DNA from: Streptomyces sp. NBC_01224 | Lineage (GTDB): Bacteria > Actinomycetota > Actinomycetes > Streptomycetales > Streptomycetaceae | NCBI RefSeq assembly: GCF_036002945.1 | Contig: NZ_CP108529.1 | Location: 1,612,001 to 1,676,000, forward strand | Length of the DNA: 64,000 nucleotides | Direction: 5' to 3' | In this document: in pieces, positions 17,155-25,717 of the stretch | Position numbering within the stretch: the stretch's first letter is position 1 | How the letters are laid out: the number at the start of each line of letters is the position of its first letter | Notes under the pieces: generated by a model | The model's input: only the letters and a program-made list of their open reading frames with translations | Database searches by the model: none | Told to the model about the DNA's origin: nothing | Position numbers and translations under genes: made by a program

Positions 17155-19041
17155 GTGTCCCTGTCGCGCTCCGCGCGTACGGTGCTGGCCGCCGCCACCG
17201 TCACCGCCGTCGCACTGCCGCTCGCCACCACGGCCGCCCACGCCCAGGAGTCCGCGGCCGCAGCCGCTGCCCCGTACGCCGGTCTGCCGTCCGGTACCAA
17301 GCAGGCCAAGACCCTGGTCATCGGTATCGACGGCGCCACCTTCGACACCTTCTCGCGTGCCGACGTACCGCACATCGAGCAGCTGATGGCCAAGGGCCTG
17401 ACCGCACGAAGCAACCTGTATGCCAACCCGATGGCCCCGACCGTCTCCGGTGCCGGCTGGTCATCCATCGCCACAGGCGTCTGGCCCGACAAGCACCATG
17501 TGAAGGACAACAACTTCACTGCGCCCAACTACGGCCAGTACCCGGACTACGCGACCCGGCTGGAGACCGCCGACCCGGCCACGTCCACCCTGGTCGTCGG
17601 CACCTGGAGCCCGATCCCGCAGATCGTCTTCGGCGCGAAGACCGATCTGCGGATCGCGGGCGGCAACGACGAGGGCACCACCGCCAAGGCCGAGGACTAC
17701 CTCGCGCACGGCAACCCCGACTCCACCTTCGTCCACCTCGACGAGGTCGACGGCGCCGGTCACAGCTCCGGCTCCGCGAGCGATGCCTACCTCAAGGCCC
17801 TGAACACCGCCGACACGCAGGTCGGCCGGCTGCTCGACGCCGTGACCTCGCGGCCGACGTACGCCGATGAGGACTGGCTCGTCGTCGTCACCGCCGACCA
17901 CGGCCACACACCCACCGGTGGCCACGGCGGCAACACCCCGCTGGAGCGCGGCACGTTCGTGATCGCCCGGGGCAAGGGCATCGAGCCCGGTTCGGTACGC
18001 GACGACGTCAAGATCACCGACATCGCGCCCACCGTCCTGCGCCACGAGGGCGTCGCAGCCGACCCCGCCTGGAACCTCGACGGCACCTCGCTCGCCGAGC
18101 TGAAGCCGGACGCCTTCGACGCGCTGCGCGGCTCGCTCCGTACGCCCGTCGACGAGACCGGGCTCCCGGCCGACGCCAAGGGGTGGACGAACACCGCGCC
18201 CGATGGCTGGTTCATCGACAACTCGAAGATGCCGGCCGGTGGTGTCACCGAGTGGCGCGGCTGGTCCTTCGCCACCGACGAGTTCTGGACCAACGCCGAG
18301 CGCGGCCAGGGCCGCGAGACGAACGTCCGCGCCCGCAATGTGTTCGCGGTCGCCGACTCCGACGAGTGGGACGACAAGGCGCACGACGCCGGACAGTTCG
18401 ACTCCACCCTGGTCAGCCCCGCGTACAAGCTGAACGGGGCGGCGAAGGCGACCGTCTCGTACGCCACGGACTACCGCGTCGACGGTCCGCAGACCGGCGA
18501 TGTGTACGTCTCGTACGACGGTGGTGCCCCGCAGCTTGTGAAGTCGTACCGGAGCGACACCAACACCGTCGAGCGTCTTGAGCTCGCTGTCCCGGCGGGC
18601 GCGAAGTCTGCCCGGCTGAGTTTCCGCTACACCGGCACGAACAGCGCCTTCTGGACCGTCGACCAGGTCGCCTTCGACCGGCCCAACCCGCCCTCGCAGC
18701 TCGCCGTCACCTCGTTGGAGGCCGACACCGAGCTGCTGGGACGGCCCGGCTCCGACGCGGCCTGGAAGGTCACCGCGAACGGTGTGGTGAAGACCGCGCA
18801 GGGCAAGCCCGTGAAGGGCGCGAAGGTCACGGCCGAGCTGACGGCCGGCGGCAGGGTCCAGAAGCTGACCGGCACCACGAAGAAGGACGGCTCGGTGCGC
18901 TTCAGGGCCACCGTGCGCCAGGGCATCTCCGAGGCCGCGCTGACCGTCACCGACGTGCGCTACCAGCACCTCGCGTACTACGGCGAGCTCGACCCGGTCC
19001 GCGCCCTGGGCCTCACCCGGCCCACCGGCCACCGGGGCTGA
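17155..19041 (+). CDS. Secreted alkaline-phosphatase-superfamily phosphodiesterase
   Basis: A 628-residue exported enzyme of the type I phosphodiesterase/nucleotide pyrophosphatase (AP superfamily) kind. A signal peptide ends near residue 30 (AHAQ). Metal and nucleophile positions are visible: GIDGATFDTF, Thr in MAPTVSGAGWSS, HLDEVDGAGHSSG, TADHGH and GGHGG. After the catalytic domain (to about residue 330) come beta-rich segments that look like a jelly-roll and an Ig-like domain. The GTG start follows GGGAGGATC. A strong hairpin follows the stop. It is the only plus-strand gene inside the catabolic region and may be unrelated to it. Confidence 0.88.
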   Translation: MSLSRSARTVLAAATVTAVALPLATTAAHAQESAAAAAAPYAGLPSGTKQAKTLVIGIDGATFDTFSRADVPHIEQLMAKGLTARSNLYANPMAPTVSGAGWSSIATGVWPDKHHVKDNNFTAPNYGQYPDYATRLETADPATSTLVVGTWSPIPQIVFGAKTDLRIAGGNDEGTTAKAEDYLAHGNPDSTFVHLDEVDGAGHSSGSASDAYLKALNTADTQVGRLLDAVTSRPTYADEDWLVVVTADHGHTPTGGHGGNTPLERGTFVIARGKGIEPGSVRDDVKITDIAPTVLRHEGVAADPAWNLDGTSLAELKPDAFDALRGSLRTPVDETGLPADAKGWTNTAPDGWFIDNSKMPAGGVTEWRGWSFATDEFWTNAERGQGRETNVRARNVFAVADSDEWDDKAHDAGQFDSTLVSPAYKLNGAAKATVSYATDYRVDGPQTGDVYVSYDGGAPQLVKSYRSDTNTVERLELAVPAGAKSARLSFRYTGTNSAFWTVDQVAFDRPNPPSQLAVTSLEADTELLGRPGSDAAWKVTANGVVKTAQGKPVKGAKVTAELTAGGRVQKLTGTTKKDGSVRFRATVRQGISEAALTVTDVRYQHLAYYGELDPVRALGLTRPTGHRG

Positions 19042-19049
19042 CCGACCCG

Positions 19050-19080
19050 CCGGGCCCCGGACTCACCGACCGGGGCCCGG
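19050..19080 (+). terminator. 11-bp perfect hairpin terminator
   Basis: CCGGGCCCCGG (19050-19060) pairs exactly with CCGGGGCCCGG (19070-19080) across a 9-base loop, 8 bp after the phosphatase stop. The rest of the 328-bp gap up to the convergent aminotransferase holds no gene; a short GGGGGTGCGATGG unit is repeated near 19275. Confidence 0.8.
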
Positions 19081-19369
19081 CCGCGACGCACATACGCCGG
19101 TGCCGGGCCGGGTCAGCACGCCGAGTGGCTTGAACGAGCCGCCGTTCAGCGGGACTTCGCCTCTGCCGAGCAGCCTGCAGCCGACCTTGCAGGCCGTGAC
19201 GGAATGCGCCGGGCCTGGCGGTGGACGGGAGAGGGAGGGTGTTCTCGGGCGTGGTGGTGCTCCTGGGCGGACACGGGGGTGCGATGGCTGCACGGGGGTG
19301 CGATGGCGGCCAAGCCACACAGCCGCGTACCGGCCGCCGCCCACACCCCCGTCGCTCATCCGTCGCTTC

Positions 19370-20653
19370 TCACTCCACCGATCGAAGGGCCTCGGCCAGG
19401 ATCTCCGCGCCCTCCTCCGCCTCCGGGATGGTCAGCGAGAGCGGCGGTGCGATCCGCAGCACGCTGGTGTTGTGGCCGCCGCCCTTGCCGATGAGCAGGC
19501 CGCCCTCCCTGGCTGCTTCGAGTACGGCGGCGGCCGCCTCCGGGTTCGCCTCGTCGGTGCCGGGCTTCACCAGCTCGATGCCGATCATCAGTCCCCGGCC
19601 GCGTACCTCCCGTACACACTCCGAGGCCGCGCCGATCGCACGCAGCCGCTCGATCAGCAGTCCCCCGACTCGCCGGGCGTTGCCCTGCAGATCGTGTTCG
19701 AGGAGGTACGAGAGGTTGGCGAGGCCGGCCGCCATGGTGACCGGGGAGCCGCCGAAGGTCGAAATGGAGTTGGCGTCGAGGCAGTTCATGACGTCGGCGC
19801 GAGCCACGACACCGCCGATCGACATGCCGTTGCCGATGCCCTTGGCGAAGGTGAGGATGTCCGGCGGCCCGTTCTCGCCGTGCGCCTGCCAGCCCCAGAA
19901 GTGCTCCCCGGAGCGGCCCCAGCCGGTCTGCACCTCGTCGGAGATCCACAGGATGCCGTGGCGGTCGAGGACCCGGCGGAAGGCCGCGTACAGGCCGTCC
20001 GGCGGTGAGGTGAACCCGCCGACGCCCTGGATGGGTTCGGCGATCAGGGCGGCGGGCTCGCGGGTGTGGCCGAGCAGGTCCTCCAGGTCGGCGACGCAGG
20101 CCGCGATGAACTCCGCGTCGCCCAGGTGCGCGAACGGTCCCCGGGTGCGGACGCCGCCGTGCACGTAAAGCGTCTGCAGCGGCGACAGATTCGTGGGCGA
20201 CCAGGCGCTGTTACCGGTGATGGAGACCGCGGAGAAGGATCTGCCGTGGTAGCTGTTGCGCATCGCGAGGATCTGGTTCGACCTGCGGTACGTGGTGGCG
20301 AGCAGCAGGGCAGTGTCGTTGGCCTCGGTACCGGAGGTGGTGAAGAAGACCCGGGCGTCCGGGATGCCGGAGAGCGTGGCGATGCGTTCGGCCAGCTCGA
20401 CCATCGGCCGGTTGAGGTAGAGCGTGGAGGAGTGGATGATCCGCCCGGCCTGCTCGCTGACCGCCTTGGTCACCTCGGGCAGGGCGTGGGCGGTCATGGT
20501 CGTGAGGATGCCGCCGAAGAAGTCGAGGTAGCGCCTGCCGTCGGCGTCCCAGACATGGCGGCCCTCCCCGTGGGTGATCTCCAAGGGGTTCTTGTAGTAG
20601 AGCGCCAGCCAGTCGGGGCTGACGGCGAGATGGCGTCGGTGCAGGCTGCTCAC
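19370..20653 (-). CDS. Class III aminotransferase (beta-alanine/GABA type)
   Basis: A 427-residue PLP-dependent aminotransferase. The PLP lysine is Lys271 in LTFAKGIGNGMSIGG, with Asp239 in WISDEVQTGWGRSG binding the pyridine nitrogen and SGTEAND near 107-113 binding phosphate. The GTG at 20653 overlaps the nitrilase stop (GTGA), giving tight translational coupling. Class III enzymes transfer amino groups from omega-amino acids; beside a beta-ureidopropionase, beta-alanine or 3-aminoisobutyrate to pyruvate/2-oxoglutarate is the expected reaction. Confidence 0.92.
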   Translation of the reverse strand: MSSLHRRHLAVSPDWLALYYKNPLEITHGEGRHVWDADGRRYLDFFGGILTTMTAHALPEVTKAVSEQAGRIIHSSTLYLNRPMVELAERIATLSGIPDARVFFTTSGTEANDTALLLATTYRRSNQILAMRNSYHGRSFSAVSITGNSAWSPTNLSPLQTLYVHGGVRTRGPFAHLGDAEFIAACVADLEDLLGHTREPAALIAEPIQGVGGFTSPPDGLYAAFRRVLDRHGILWISDEVQTGWGRSGEHFWGWQAHGENGPPDILTFAKGIGNGMSIGGVVARADVMNCLDANSISTFGGSPVTMAAGLANLSYLLEHDLQGNARRVGGLLIERLRAIGAASECVREVRGRGLMIGIELVKPGTDEANPEAAAAVLEAAREGGLLIGKGGGHNTSVLRIAPPLSLTIPEAEEGAEILAEALRSVE

Positions 20654-21492
20654 GGCTCCACCAGTCCTTCGTACGCGTCGGGTCGGCGGTCCCGGTAGAA
20701 CGCCCACTGCTGGCGGACCTCGTCGATGAGCCCGAAGTCGAGGTCCCGGACGAGGAGTTCCTCCTCCTTGTCGCTGGCTACCTCGCCGACGAACTGGCCG
20801 CGCGGGTCGACGAAGTAGCTGGTTCCGTAGAAGTCGTTGTCGCCGTACTCCTCTTGGCCGACGCGGTTGATCGCGGCGACGAAGTACTCGTTGGCGACGG
20901 CGGACGCGGGCTGTTCCAGCTGCCAGAGATAACTGGACAGGCCGCGCGAGGTGGCGGACGGGTTGTACACCAACTGAGCTCCGTTGAGCCCTAGTTGGCG
21001 CCAGCCCTCCGGGAAGTGCCGGTCATAGCAGATATAGACACCGACCTTGCCGACGGCGGTGTCGAAGACGGGCCAGCCGACGTTTCCGGGCTTGAAGTAG
21101 TACTTCTCCCAGAACCCCTTGACCTGCGGGATGTGATGTTTGCGGTACTTGCCGAGATAAGAACCGTCGGCGTCGATCACGGCGGCGGTGTTGAAGTAGA
21201 AGCCGGACTGCTCGATCTCGAAGACGGGCACGACGATCACCATGCCGGTCTCGCGGGCGAGTTCCTGCATCCGCCGGACGGTCGGCCCGTCCGGGACGGC
21301 CTCGGCCCAGCGGTAGTGCTCGGGTTCCTGCACCTGACAGAAGTAGGGGGCGTTGAACACCTCCTGGAAGCCGATGATCTTCGCGCCCCGGCGGGCGGCC
21401 TCGCGCGCATGCTCCTCATGCTTGGCGATCATGGATTCGGTGTCGCCGGTCCAGGTCGCCTGGACGAGTGCGGCGCGTACGACTTGGGACAT
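20650..21492 (-). CDS. Nitrilase-superfamily beta-ureidopropionase (N-carbamoyl-beta-alanine amidohydrolase)
   Basis: A 280-residue carbon-nitrogen hydrolase with the complete Glu-Lys-Cys triad: Glu44 in GFQEVFNAPYF, Lys118 in KYRKHHIPQ and Cys155 in GVYICYDRHFPEGW. This subgroup hydrolyses N-carbamoyl amino acids, releasing ammonia, CO2 and the amino acid, which is the step after dihydropyrimidinase. It is the first gene of the operon with the aminotransferase and has a nested inverted repeat in its promoter region. Confidence 0.92.
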   Translation of the reverse strand: MSQVVRAALVQATWTGDTESMIAKHEEHAREAARRGAKIIGFQEVFNAPYFCQVQEPEHYRWAEAVPDGPTVRRMQELARETGMVIVVPVFEIEQSGFYFNTAAVIDADGSYLGKYRKHHIPQVKGFWEKYYFKPGNVGWPVFDTAVGKVGVYICYDRHFPEGWRQLGLNGAQLVYNPSATSRGLSSYLWQLEQPASAVANEYFVAAINRVGQEEYGDNDFYGTSYFVDPRGQFVGEVASDKEEELLVRDLDFGLIDEVRQQWAFYRDRRPDAYEGLVEP

Positions 21493-21523
21493 GAGCTGCT
21501 CCTTCGACGCGGCGTCAGAGAGC

Positions 21524-21561
21524 CTCTACGCGTTTCTACGCCCGTAGACACGTGCGTAGAG
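21524..21561. promoter_or_regulatory. Nested operator: two pairs of TCTACG/CGTAGA half-sites
   Basis: An inner repeat TCTACG-CC-CGTAGA is at 21535-21548. An outer pair, CTCTACG at 21524-21530 and CGTAGAG at 21555-21561, surrounds it symmetrically. The centre is about 50 bp upstream of the nitrilase start, where a repressor would block the promoter. The inner core matches the operator at 12311-12326. Confidence 0.72.
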
Positions 21562-22360
21562 GAGAACGTAAGCCCCGTCACACAGCGGGGCAAGACCATC
21601 GCCGTGAACCGGCGGAGTCGATCATGTTTCACACCCGTGCGGTCCACACGTTCATTCGCCATCCGGCTCGGAGAGCAGATGCCATGATGGCAAAACTTGT
21701 CGAGGAGGGGCCGCTCGCCGCGCTGGCCCGCGCGATTCCGCCAGCTGTAGGGCGGACGCCCGCACAGTCCCGGCTCCCGGCTCCCGGGCCGTTGGTCCCC
21801 CGCGCCGGTTTGTATTCTCGGCCGGCGCCACCTCATCGACGCGGCAGCTGTGAGAGGAACCACCATGCCCACCGAGCTGAGCCTGTCCTGACCGGGCTCC
21901 TTGAGCGAGCCCGCCAGGGCTACCTGAGCGGCTCGTCGCCGAGGACCCGGCGATCAGGGGCATTTGGTGCGTACCGAAGTGCAGCGACCCGGACGGTGTC
22001 TGCTACAGCGACGCGACGGTGGCGCGGCTCGCCTCCCAGCCGTGCGACAGGTCGACTGTCGACCGGTGGCGTCGCAGGTACGTCCAGTACAGCGGGGGCC
22101 GGTCGGCCACGCCGCACTGGGCATGGTTGGCTCCGGCGCGGACACGGACTCCGGCCCGGCTGAAGAGCAGCTGTCCGAGCATCAGGCCCGGCCAGACGAT
22201 CTGGGTGATCCGAATCGGGCGTGCGGATCGTCGACTTGCTCGACGTCGACGATTTCATGGAGGAACGGGTCGAAGACTGTGCCGTCGAGCACCGTCCGCG
22301 TGCCAATCCGGCCGTTCGAAGATGCCTGCGTTCGCTCGTCGGCGCCGATAACGTCGCCGC
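21562..22360. other. 800-bp region without a confident gene
   Basis: Beyond the nitrilase promoter no frame stays convincingly coding. A Cys-rich plus-strand stretch around 21950-22080 (LVAEDPAIRGIWCVPKCSD, then VCYSDATVARLASQPCDRS) looks coding but shifts out of frame and has no recognisable start, so it may be a gene remnant. Nothing else was seen. Confidence 0.4.
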
Positions 22361-22654
22361 ATGGACAGCGAGATCACGACCACGGTCGGCGGACAGCTCT
22401 ACTCCTTCGACGGTCGCGTGCTGGAGGTCTTCGGCGGCAGCGCCGTCCGCTTTCATGTGCGCCACATGCACCTCTGCGTCAAGGGCCCGGACCGCAAGGG
22501 GGCCAGGACCGTGGAGATCTGCCATGGTCGGCCGGAAGCGCCGGGCGTGCGCCACATGTGGAAGTACTCCGCCGCGGAGTGGGGCGACCTGCCCGGCCTG
22601 GCCGGACTGCTGGAAGTGGTGCAGGACGCTATCGACTCCGCGGCGAAGGAGTAG
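22361..22654 (+). CDS. Small hypothetical protein (97 aa)
   Basis: A 97-residue protein with good coding character and a clean ATG start. It reads as alternating beta strands (TTVGGQLYSFDGRVLEVFGG, AVRFHVRHMHLCVKG) followed by an acidic C-terminal helix (LAGLLEVVQDAIDSAAKE), somewhat like a small PH-type barrel. No catalytic motif, signal peptide or membrane segment is visible. It stands alone between the remnant region and the Rieske gene. Function unknown. Confidence 0.72.
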   Translation: MDSEITTTVGGQLYSFDGRVLEVFGGSAVRFHVRHMHLCVKGPDRKGARTVEICHGRPEAPGVRHMWKYSAAEWGDLPGLAGLLEVVQDAIDSAAKE

Positions 22655-22867
22655 GGGAGGCGCCTCTCCGCGCTACCGAGCGGACGCCTCGGTCCAGGGC
22701 GCGTTGGTCCGCGCCCCGGCGTGCAGGGACGCGCTCGGCGAGATGCGGACTCGAGTACGCGGTCAACGCCTTCCGTGTTCCCTCCCGTTCGGGTGATGCG
22801 CGGCGTGTCGGGAGGATCTCGGAGCGGTCTGGGCAGTCTCCAGGCGACCGATCCTGGGAGGGAAGTC

Positions 22868-23959
22868 GTGGGACTGCCACACGAGTACGGGCGCGCCATC
22901 AGTGAGGGGCCGACGCCGGCCGATGCTGCGGGGGCGCCTGCCCTGCCCTGTCCGAGCGGCTGGTCCGCGCTGGCCTTCTCCGACGAGCTGCGGCCGGGCG
23001 CTGTGCTCACCCGGCCTTTGGCGGGGCAGGACGTGGTGCTGTACCGGCTCGGTACGGGGGCGGTCCGCGCCATCCGTCCGTACTGTCCGCACCTCGGCGC
23101 CCATCTCGGTCTGGCGAAGGTCGACGGGGACGATCTCGTATGTCCCTTCCATTTCTTCGCGTTCGGCCCCGACGGCAGGTGCGTACGGACGGGATACGAC
23201 ACAAAGCCGCCGAGGTCGCCGTTGATGCAACTGCCGGTGCACGAGGTCAACGGTGCTGTCTTCGTCTGGCGGCACCACGATGGCCGGGCACCGGACTGGT
23301 TCATCCCCGACTGGCACGAGATCGGTCACCGGCCTGCCCGTAACGCCGCCTGGGAGCTGGCCGGCAATGTCCAGGAAGTCATCGAGAACTCGGTGGACCT
23401 CGGGCATTTCGCCACCCTGCACGGCTGGGCCAAGGCCGAGATCGGCGGGCCTGTCGTCTACGACGATGCCGCGTTCCACGTGTCCATGCGGGCCCATGAG
23501 TCGGCGCCGCTGCTGGGAAACTTCGTCGTCGAGGTGGAGGTGGACGGCTACGGACTCGGTTGCCTGCACGCGGATGTGTACACGCCTCGGATCGGGCTTC
23601 GGATGTGCACGATGGTGATGCCGACGGCGATCGCGCCCAACCGGATGCAGTTCCGGCAGAGGAACCGCATCGCCTTCGCGGAACCGGCCCGGCTGCCGGC
23701 CCCGCTCGCACGGGTGGTGAGCCGAACGGCCGCCCGGCTGCTGGACCGCGCCGTCTTCCGTTCCAGTTGCGAGTTCACCGCCGCCGACTTTCCGATCTGG
23801 AATCACAAGCAGTACCAGCAGCCGCCCCGGCTCGCTCCCGGTGACGGGCCGATCGGCCCGTTCCGGCGCTGGGCCCGGCGGTTCTATCCGTCACCGGGAG
23901 AGATCGGGGGGACCCGGCTCGACCACAGCGACCGAAGTGACGGAGCTGAAGTGCCGTGA
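22868..23959 (+). CDS. Rieske [2Fe-2S] oxygenase, terminal subunit (KshA/DAF-36-like)
   Basis: A 363-residue ring-hydroxylating-type oxygenase. The Rieske cluster ligands are Cys73/His75 (YCPHLGAHLG) and Cys92/His95 (CPFHFFAFG). The mononuclear iron site is ENSVDLGHFATLHGW with Asp177, His180 and His185. This arrangement resembles 3-ketosteroid 9-alpha-hydroxylase and cholesterol 7-desaturase rather than dioxygenases. The GTG at 22868 is preceded by GGGAGGGAA. No ferredoxin reductase is adjacent, so an unlinked partner must supply electrons. The substrate is not known. Confidence 0.88.
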   Translation: MGLPHEYGRAISEGPTPADAAGAPALPCPSGWSALAFSDELRPGAVLTRPLAGQDVVLYRLGTGAVRAIRPYCPHLGAHLGLAKVDGDDLVCPFHFFAFGPDGRCVRTGYDTKPPRSPLMQLPVHEVNGAVFVWRHHDGRAPDWFIPDWHEIGHRPARNAAWELAGNVQEVIENSVDLGHFATLHGWAKAEIGGPVVYDDAAFHVSMRAHESAPLLGNFVVEVEVDGYGLGCLHADVYTPRIGLRMCTMVMPTAIAPNRMQFRQRNRIAFAEPARLPAPLARVVSRTAARLLDRAVFRSSCEFTAADFPIWNHKQYQQPPRLAPGDGPIGPFRRWARRFYPSPGEIGGTRLDHSDRSDGAEVP

Positions 23960-24035
23960 CCATTCCGGAACTGACCGTCCTCCGGATATGGCAGCCATTG
24001 GGCTTTCACCGGCTGATCGCCAGGACGCTGCCTGG

Positions 24036-24500
24036 CTACGGCGCACCCACGATGCCCGCGACCCGCAGCGCATGGACAACATCCCACTCCCGCGCCGGCG
24101 ACACCGCACGGGCCGCTGCCAGCAGTTGCGGTACCAGCTGGTGCGGATCGCCCGCCGCGACCCGGGCCGCGTCCTGCGGAGTCCGTACGCGGATGAAGGC
24201 ACCCAGCAACGCCTGCGCCTGCGGCTCTCGCCCCGCCCGGTCCAGCGCCACCACCGCATCGGCGATCTCCGCGGCCGGCCGCGCCACCCCCTGGCGCAGC
24301 AACTGGTCGCAGTCGTCCGGGCGTCCCGCAGCGGCCAGCGCGCCCGCAGCCGCGGCGAGTGCGACAGGCGGCAGCGAGGACACCTCCCACAGCAGGGTCG
24401 CCCAGTCCGCGTCGAGGCCCGCCCGGTGCAGTTCGACGGCGAGCACCGGCAGCCGGTCCGCGGGCCAGCCGGCCGCCTCGGTCGATGCACCGTGCGGCGC
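24036..24500 (-). pseudogene. C-terminal fragment of a helical-repeat protein
   Basis: The reverse frame ending at 24036 has clear coding character: DRLPVLAVELHRAGLDADWA, ATLLWEVSSLPPVALAAAAG, DQLLRQGVARPAAEIADAVV and EWDVVHALRVAGIVGAP. It reads as consecutive alpha-helical hairpins like those in the C-terminal part of larger Streptomyces proteins of unknown function. No start with a ribosome site is present and the similarity begins abruptly near 24490, so only the tail remains. Identification of the family is uncertain. Confidence 0.5.
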
Positions 24501-24638
24501 GCACCCCCCTTGAGCGCCCCTGCGGGGGCACGCGCCAACCCTCACGCCCCGGACAGGACTCGTTCGACGACCGAACCACCGCCGCCAGGGCCCACCTGGC
24601 CGATCAGGCCCATCCGCCGGGCCGGGGCCCGGCAGGCC

Positions 24639-24908
24639 CTACCCCGCCAGCGGCACCACATCCGGCTCCGGGGCGCAGCGGGTGAGCAGTTCGTCCATCG
24701 AGAGTCCGAGCGCCCCGGCCAGCGCCGCGACGGTGAAGAAGGCAGGAGTCGGAGCGCGGCCCGTCTCGATCTTGCGCAGCGTCTCGGCGGAGATTCCGGC
24801 GCTCGCAGCGATCTCGACCATGCTGCGCCCGCCGCGCGCCTCGCGGAGCAGCACTCCGAGGCGTTCGCCGCGGCGGCGCTCTTCCGGGGTCAGGGGCGTT
24901 CGTACCAT
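24639..24908 (-). CDS. XRE-family HTH regulator
   Basis: An 89-residue Cro/CI-type DNA-binding protein. The helix-turn-helix lies at about residues 20-50 (MVEIAASAGISAETLRKIET) with two flanking helices ending in ALGLSMDELL. It has no ligand domain. It is divergent from the methionine aminopeptidase gene with only 41 bp between the two start codons. The ATG has no ribosome site and a TAGAAT -10 element 6 bases upstream, so the mRNA is likely leaderless. Control of itself and of map through the intervening dyad is inferred. Confidence 0.9.
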   Translation of the reverse strand: MVRTPLTPEERRRGERLGVLLREARGGRSMVEIAASAGISAETLRKIETGRAPTPAFFTVAALAGALGLSMDELLTRCAPEPDVVPLAG

Positions 24909-24914
24909 GCCGTC

Positions 24915-24942
24915 ATTCTAATACCGCCGCGACCGGTATAGT
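24915..24942. promoter_or_regulatory. Divergent leaderless promoters sharing a dyad
   Basis: On the plus strand TATAGT (24937-24942) is 7 bases before the map ATG. On the minus strand TAGAAT (24920-24915) is 6 bases before the XRE ATG. Neither gene has a ribosome-binding site, so transcription should begin at the start codons. ATACCG (24921-24926) and CGGTAT (24934-24939) form an inverted repeat between the two -10 elements, overlapping the map one, suited to simultaneous repression. The -35 elements are weak. Confidence 0.65.
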
Positions 24943-24949
24943 AATTGGC

Positions 24950-25717
24950 ATGGTGCAGCTCAAGACAGACACATCCATCGAAGCGATGCGCGAGACCGGC
25001 CGGGTCGTGGCGCAGCTGCTGACGGCCGTACGGGAAGCAGCGGCGGTCGGCGTCTCGTTGCGCGAACTCGACGAGGTGGCCCGCGGGGTCCTCCGCGAGG
25101 CGGGCGCCGGGTCGCCGTTCCTGAACTACCGGCCGCATTTCGCCCCCACTCCGTTCCCCGCCGTGATCTGCGCGTCGGTCAACGACGCGATCGTGCACGG
25201 CATCCCGACCGATCAGCGGCTGCGCGACGGCGATCTGGTGAGTATCGACGCGGGCGCGACGCTCGATGGCTGGGTGGGCGATTCGGCGATCAGTTTCACC
25301 GTCGGGCGCGCCCGGCCGGCGGACACCCGTCTGATCGACACGGCCTTCGCGGCGCTGGAGGCGGGGATCGCGGCGGCGGTCGTCGGCAATCGGATCGGCG
25401 ACATTGCGCATGCGATCGGCACGGTGTGCCGCAGCGCCGGTTACGGCATTCCGGAGGGGTTCGGCGGCCATGGTGTGGGCCGGTCGATGCACGAGGACCC
25501 GGCGGTCCCCAACGAGGGACGACCGGGTCGCGGCATGCCGTTGCGGCACGGAATGGTGCTGGCGATCGAGCCGATGCTGATCGGCGGCGGCAAGGACTCT
25601 TTCCATCCGGACCGGGACGGCTGGACGTTGCGTACGTCCGACGGCAGCCGGGCGGCGCACGCCGAGCACACGGTGGCGATCACCGACGACGGTCCGCGCA
25701 TCCTGACCGCGCTGTGA
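24950..25717 (+). CDS. map: Methionine aminopeptidase type I
   Basis: A 255-residue metalloenzyme removing N-terminal methionine. All five metal ligands are in place: Asp100 (SIDAG), Asp111 (GWVGDSA), His174 (GGHGVG), Glu207 (AIEPML) and Glu239 (AEHT); His83 in IVHGIP is the substrate-binding histidine. It lacks an N-terminal SH3/zinc extension, so it is the short bacterial form. Streptomyces usually have several map paralogues; the XRE partner and apparently leaderless start suggest this is a conditionally expressed one. Confidence 0.93.
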   Translation: MVQLKTDTSIEAMRETGRVVAQLLTAVREAAAVGVSLRELDEVARGVLREAGAGSPFLNYRPHFAPTPFPAVICASVNDAIVHGIPTDQRLRDGDLVSIDAGATLDGWVGDSAISFTVGRARPADTRLIDTAFAALEAGIAAAVVGNRIGDIAHAIGTVCRSAGYGIPEGFGGHGVGRSMHEDPAVPNEGRPGRGMPLRHGMVLAIEPMLIGGGKDSFHPDRDGWTLRTSDGSRAAHAEHTVAITDDGPRILTAL

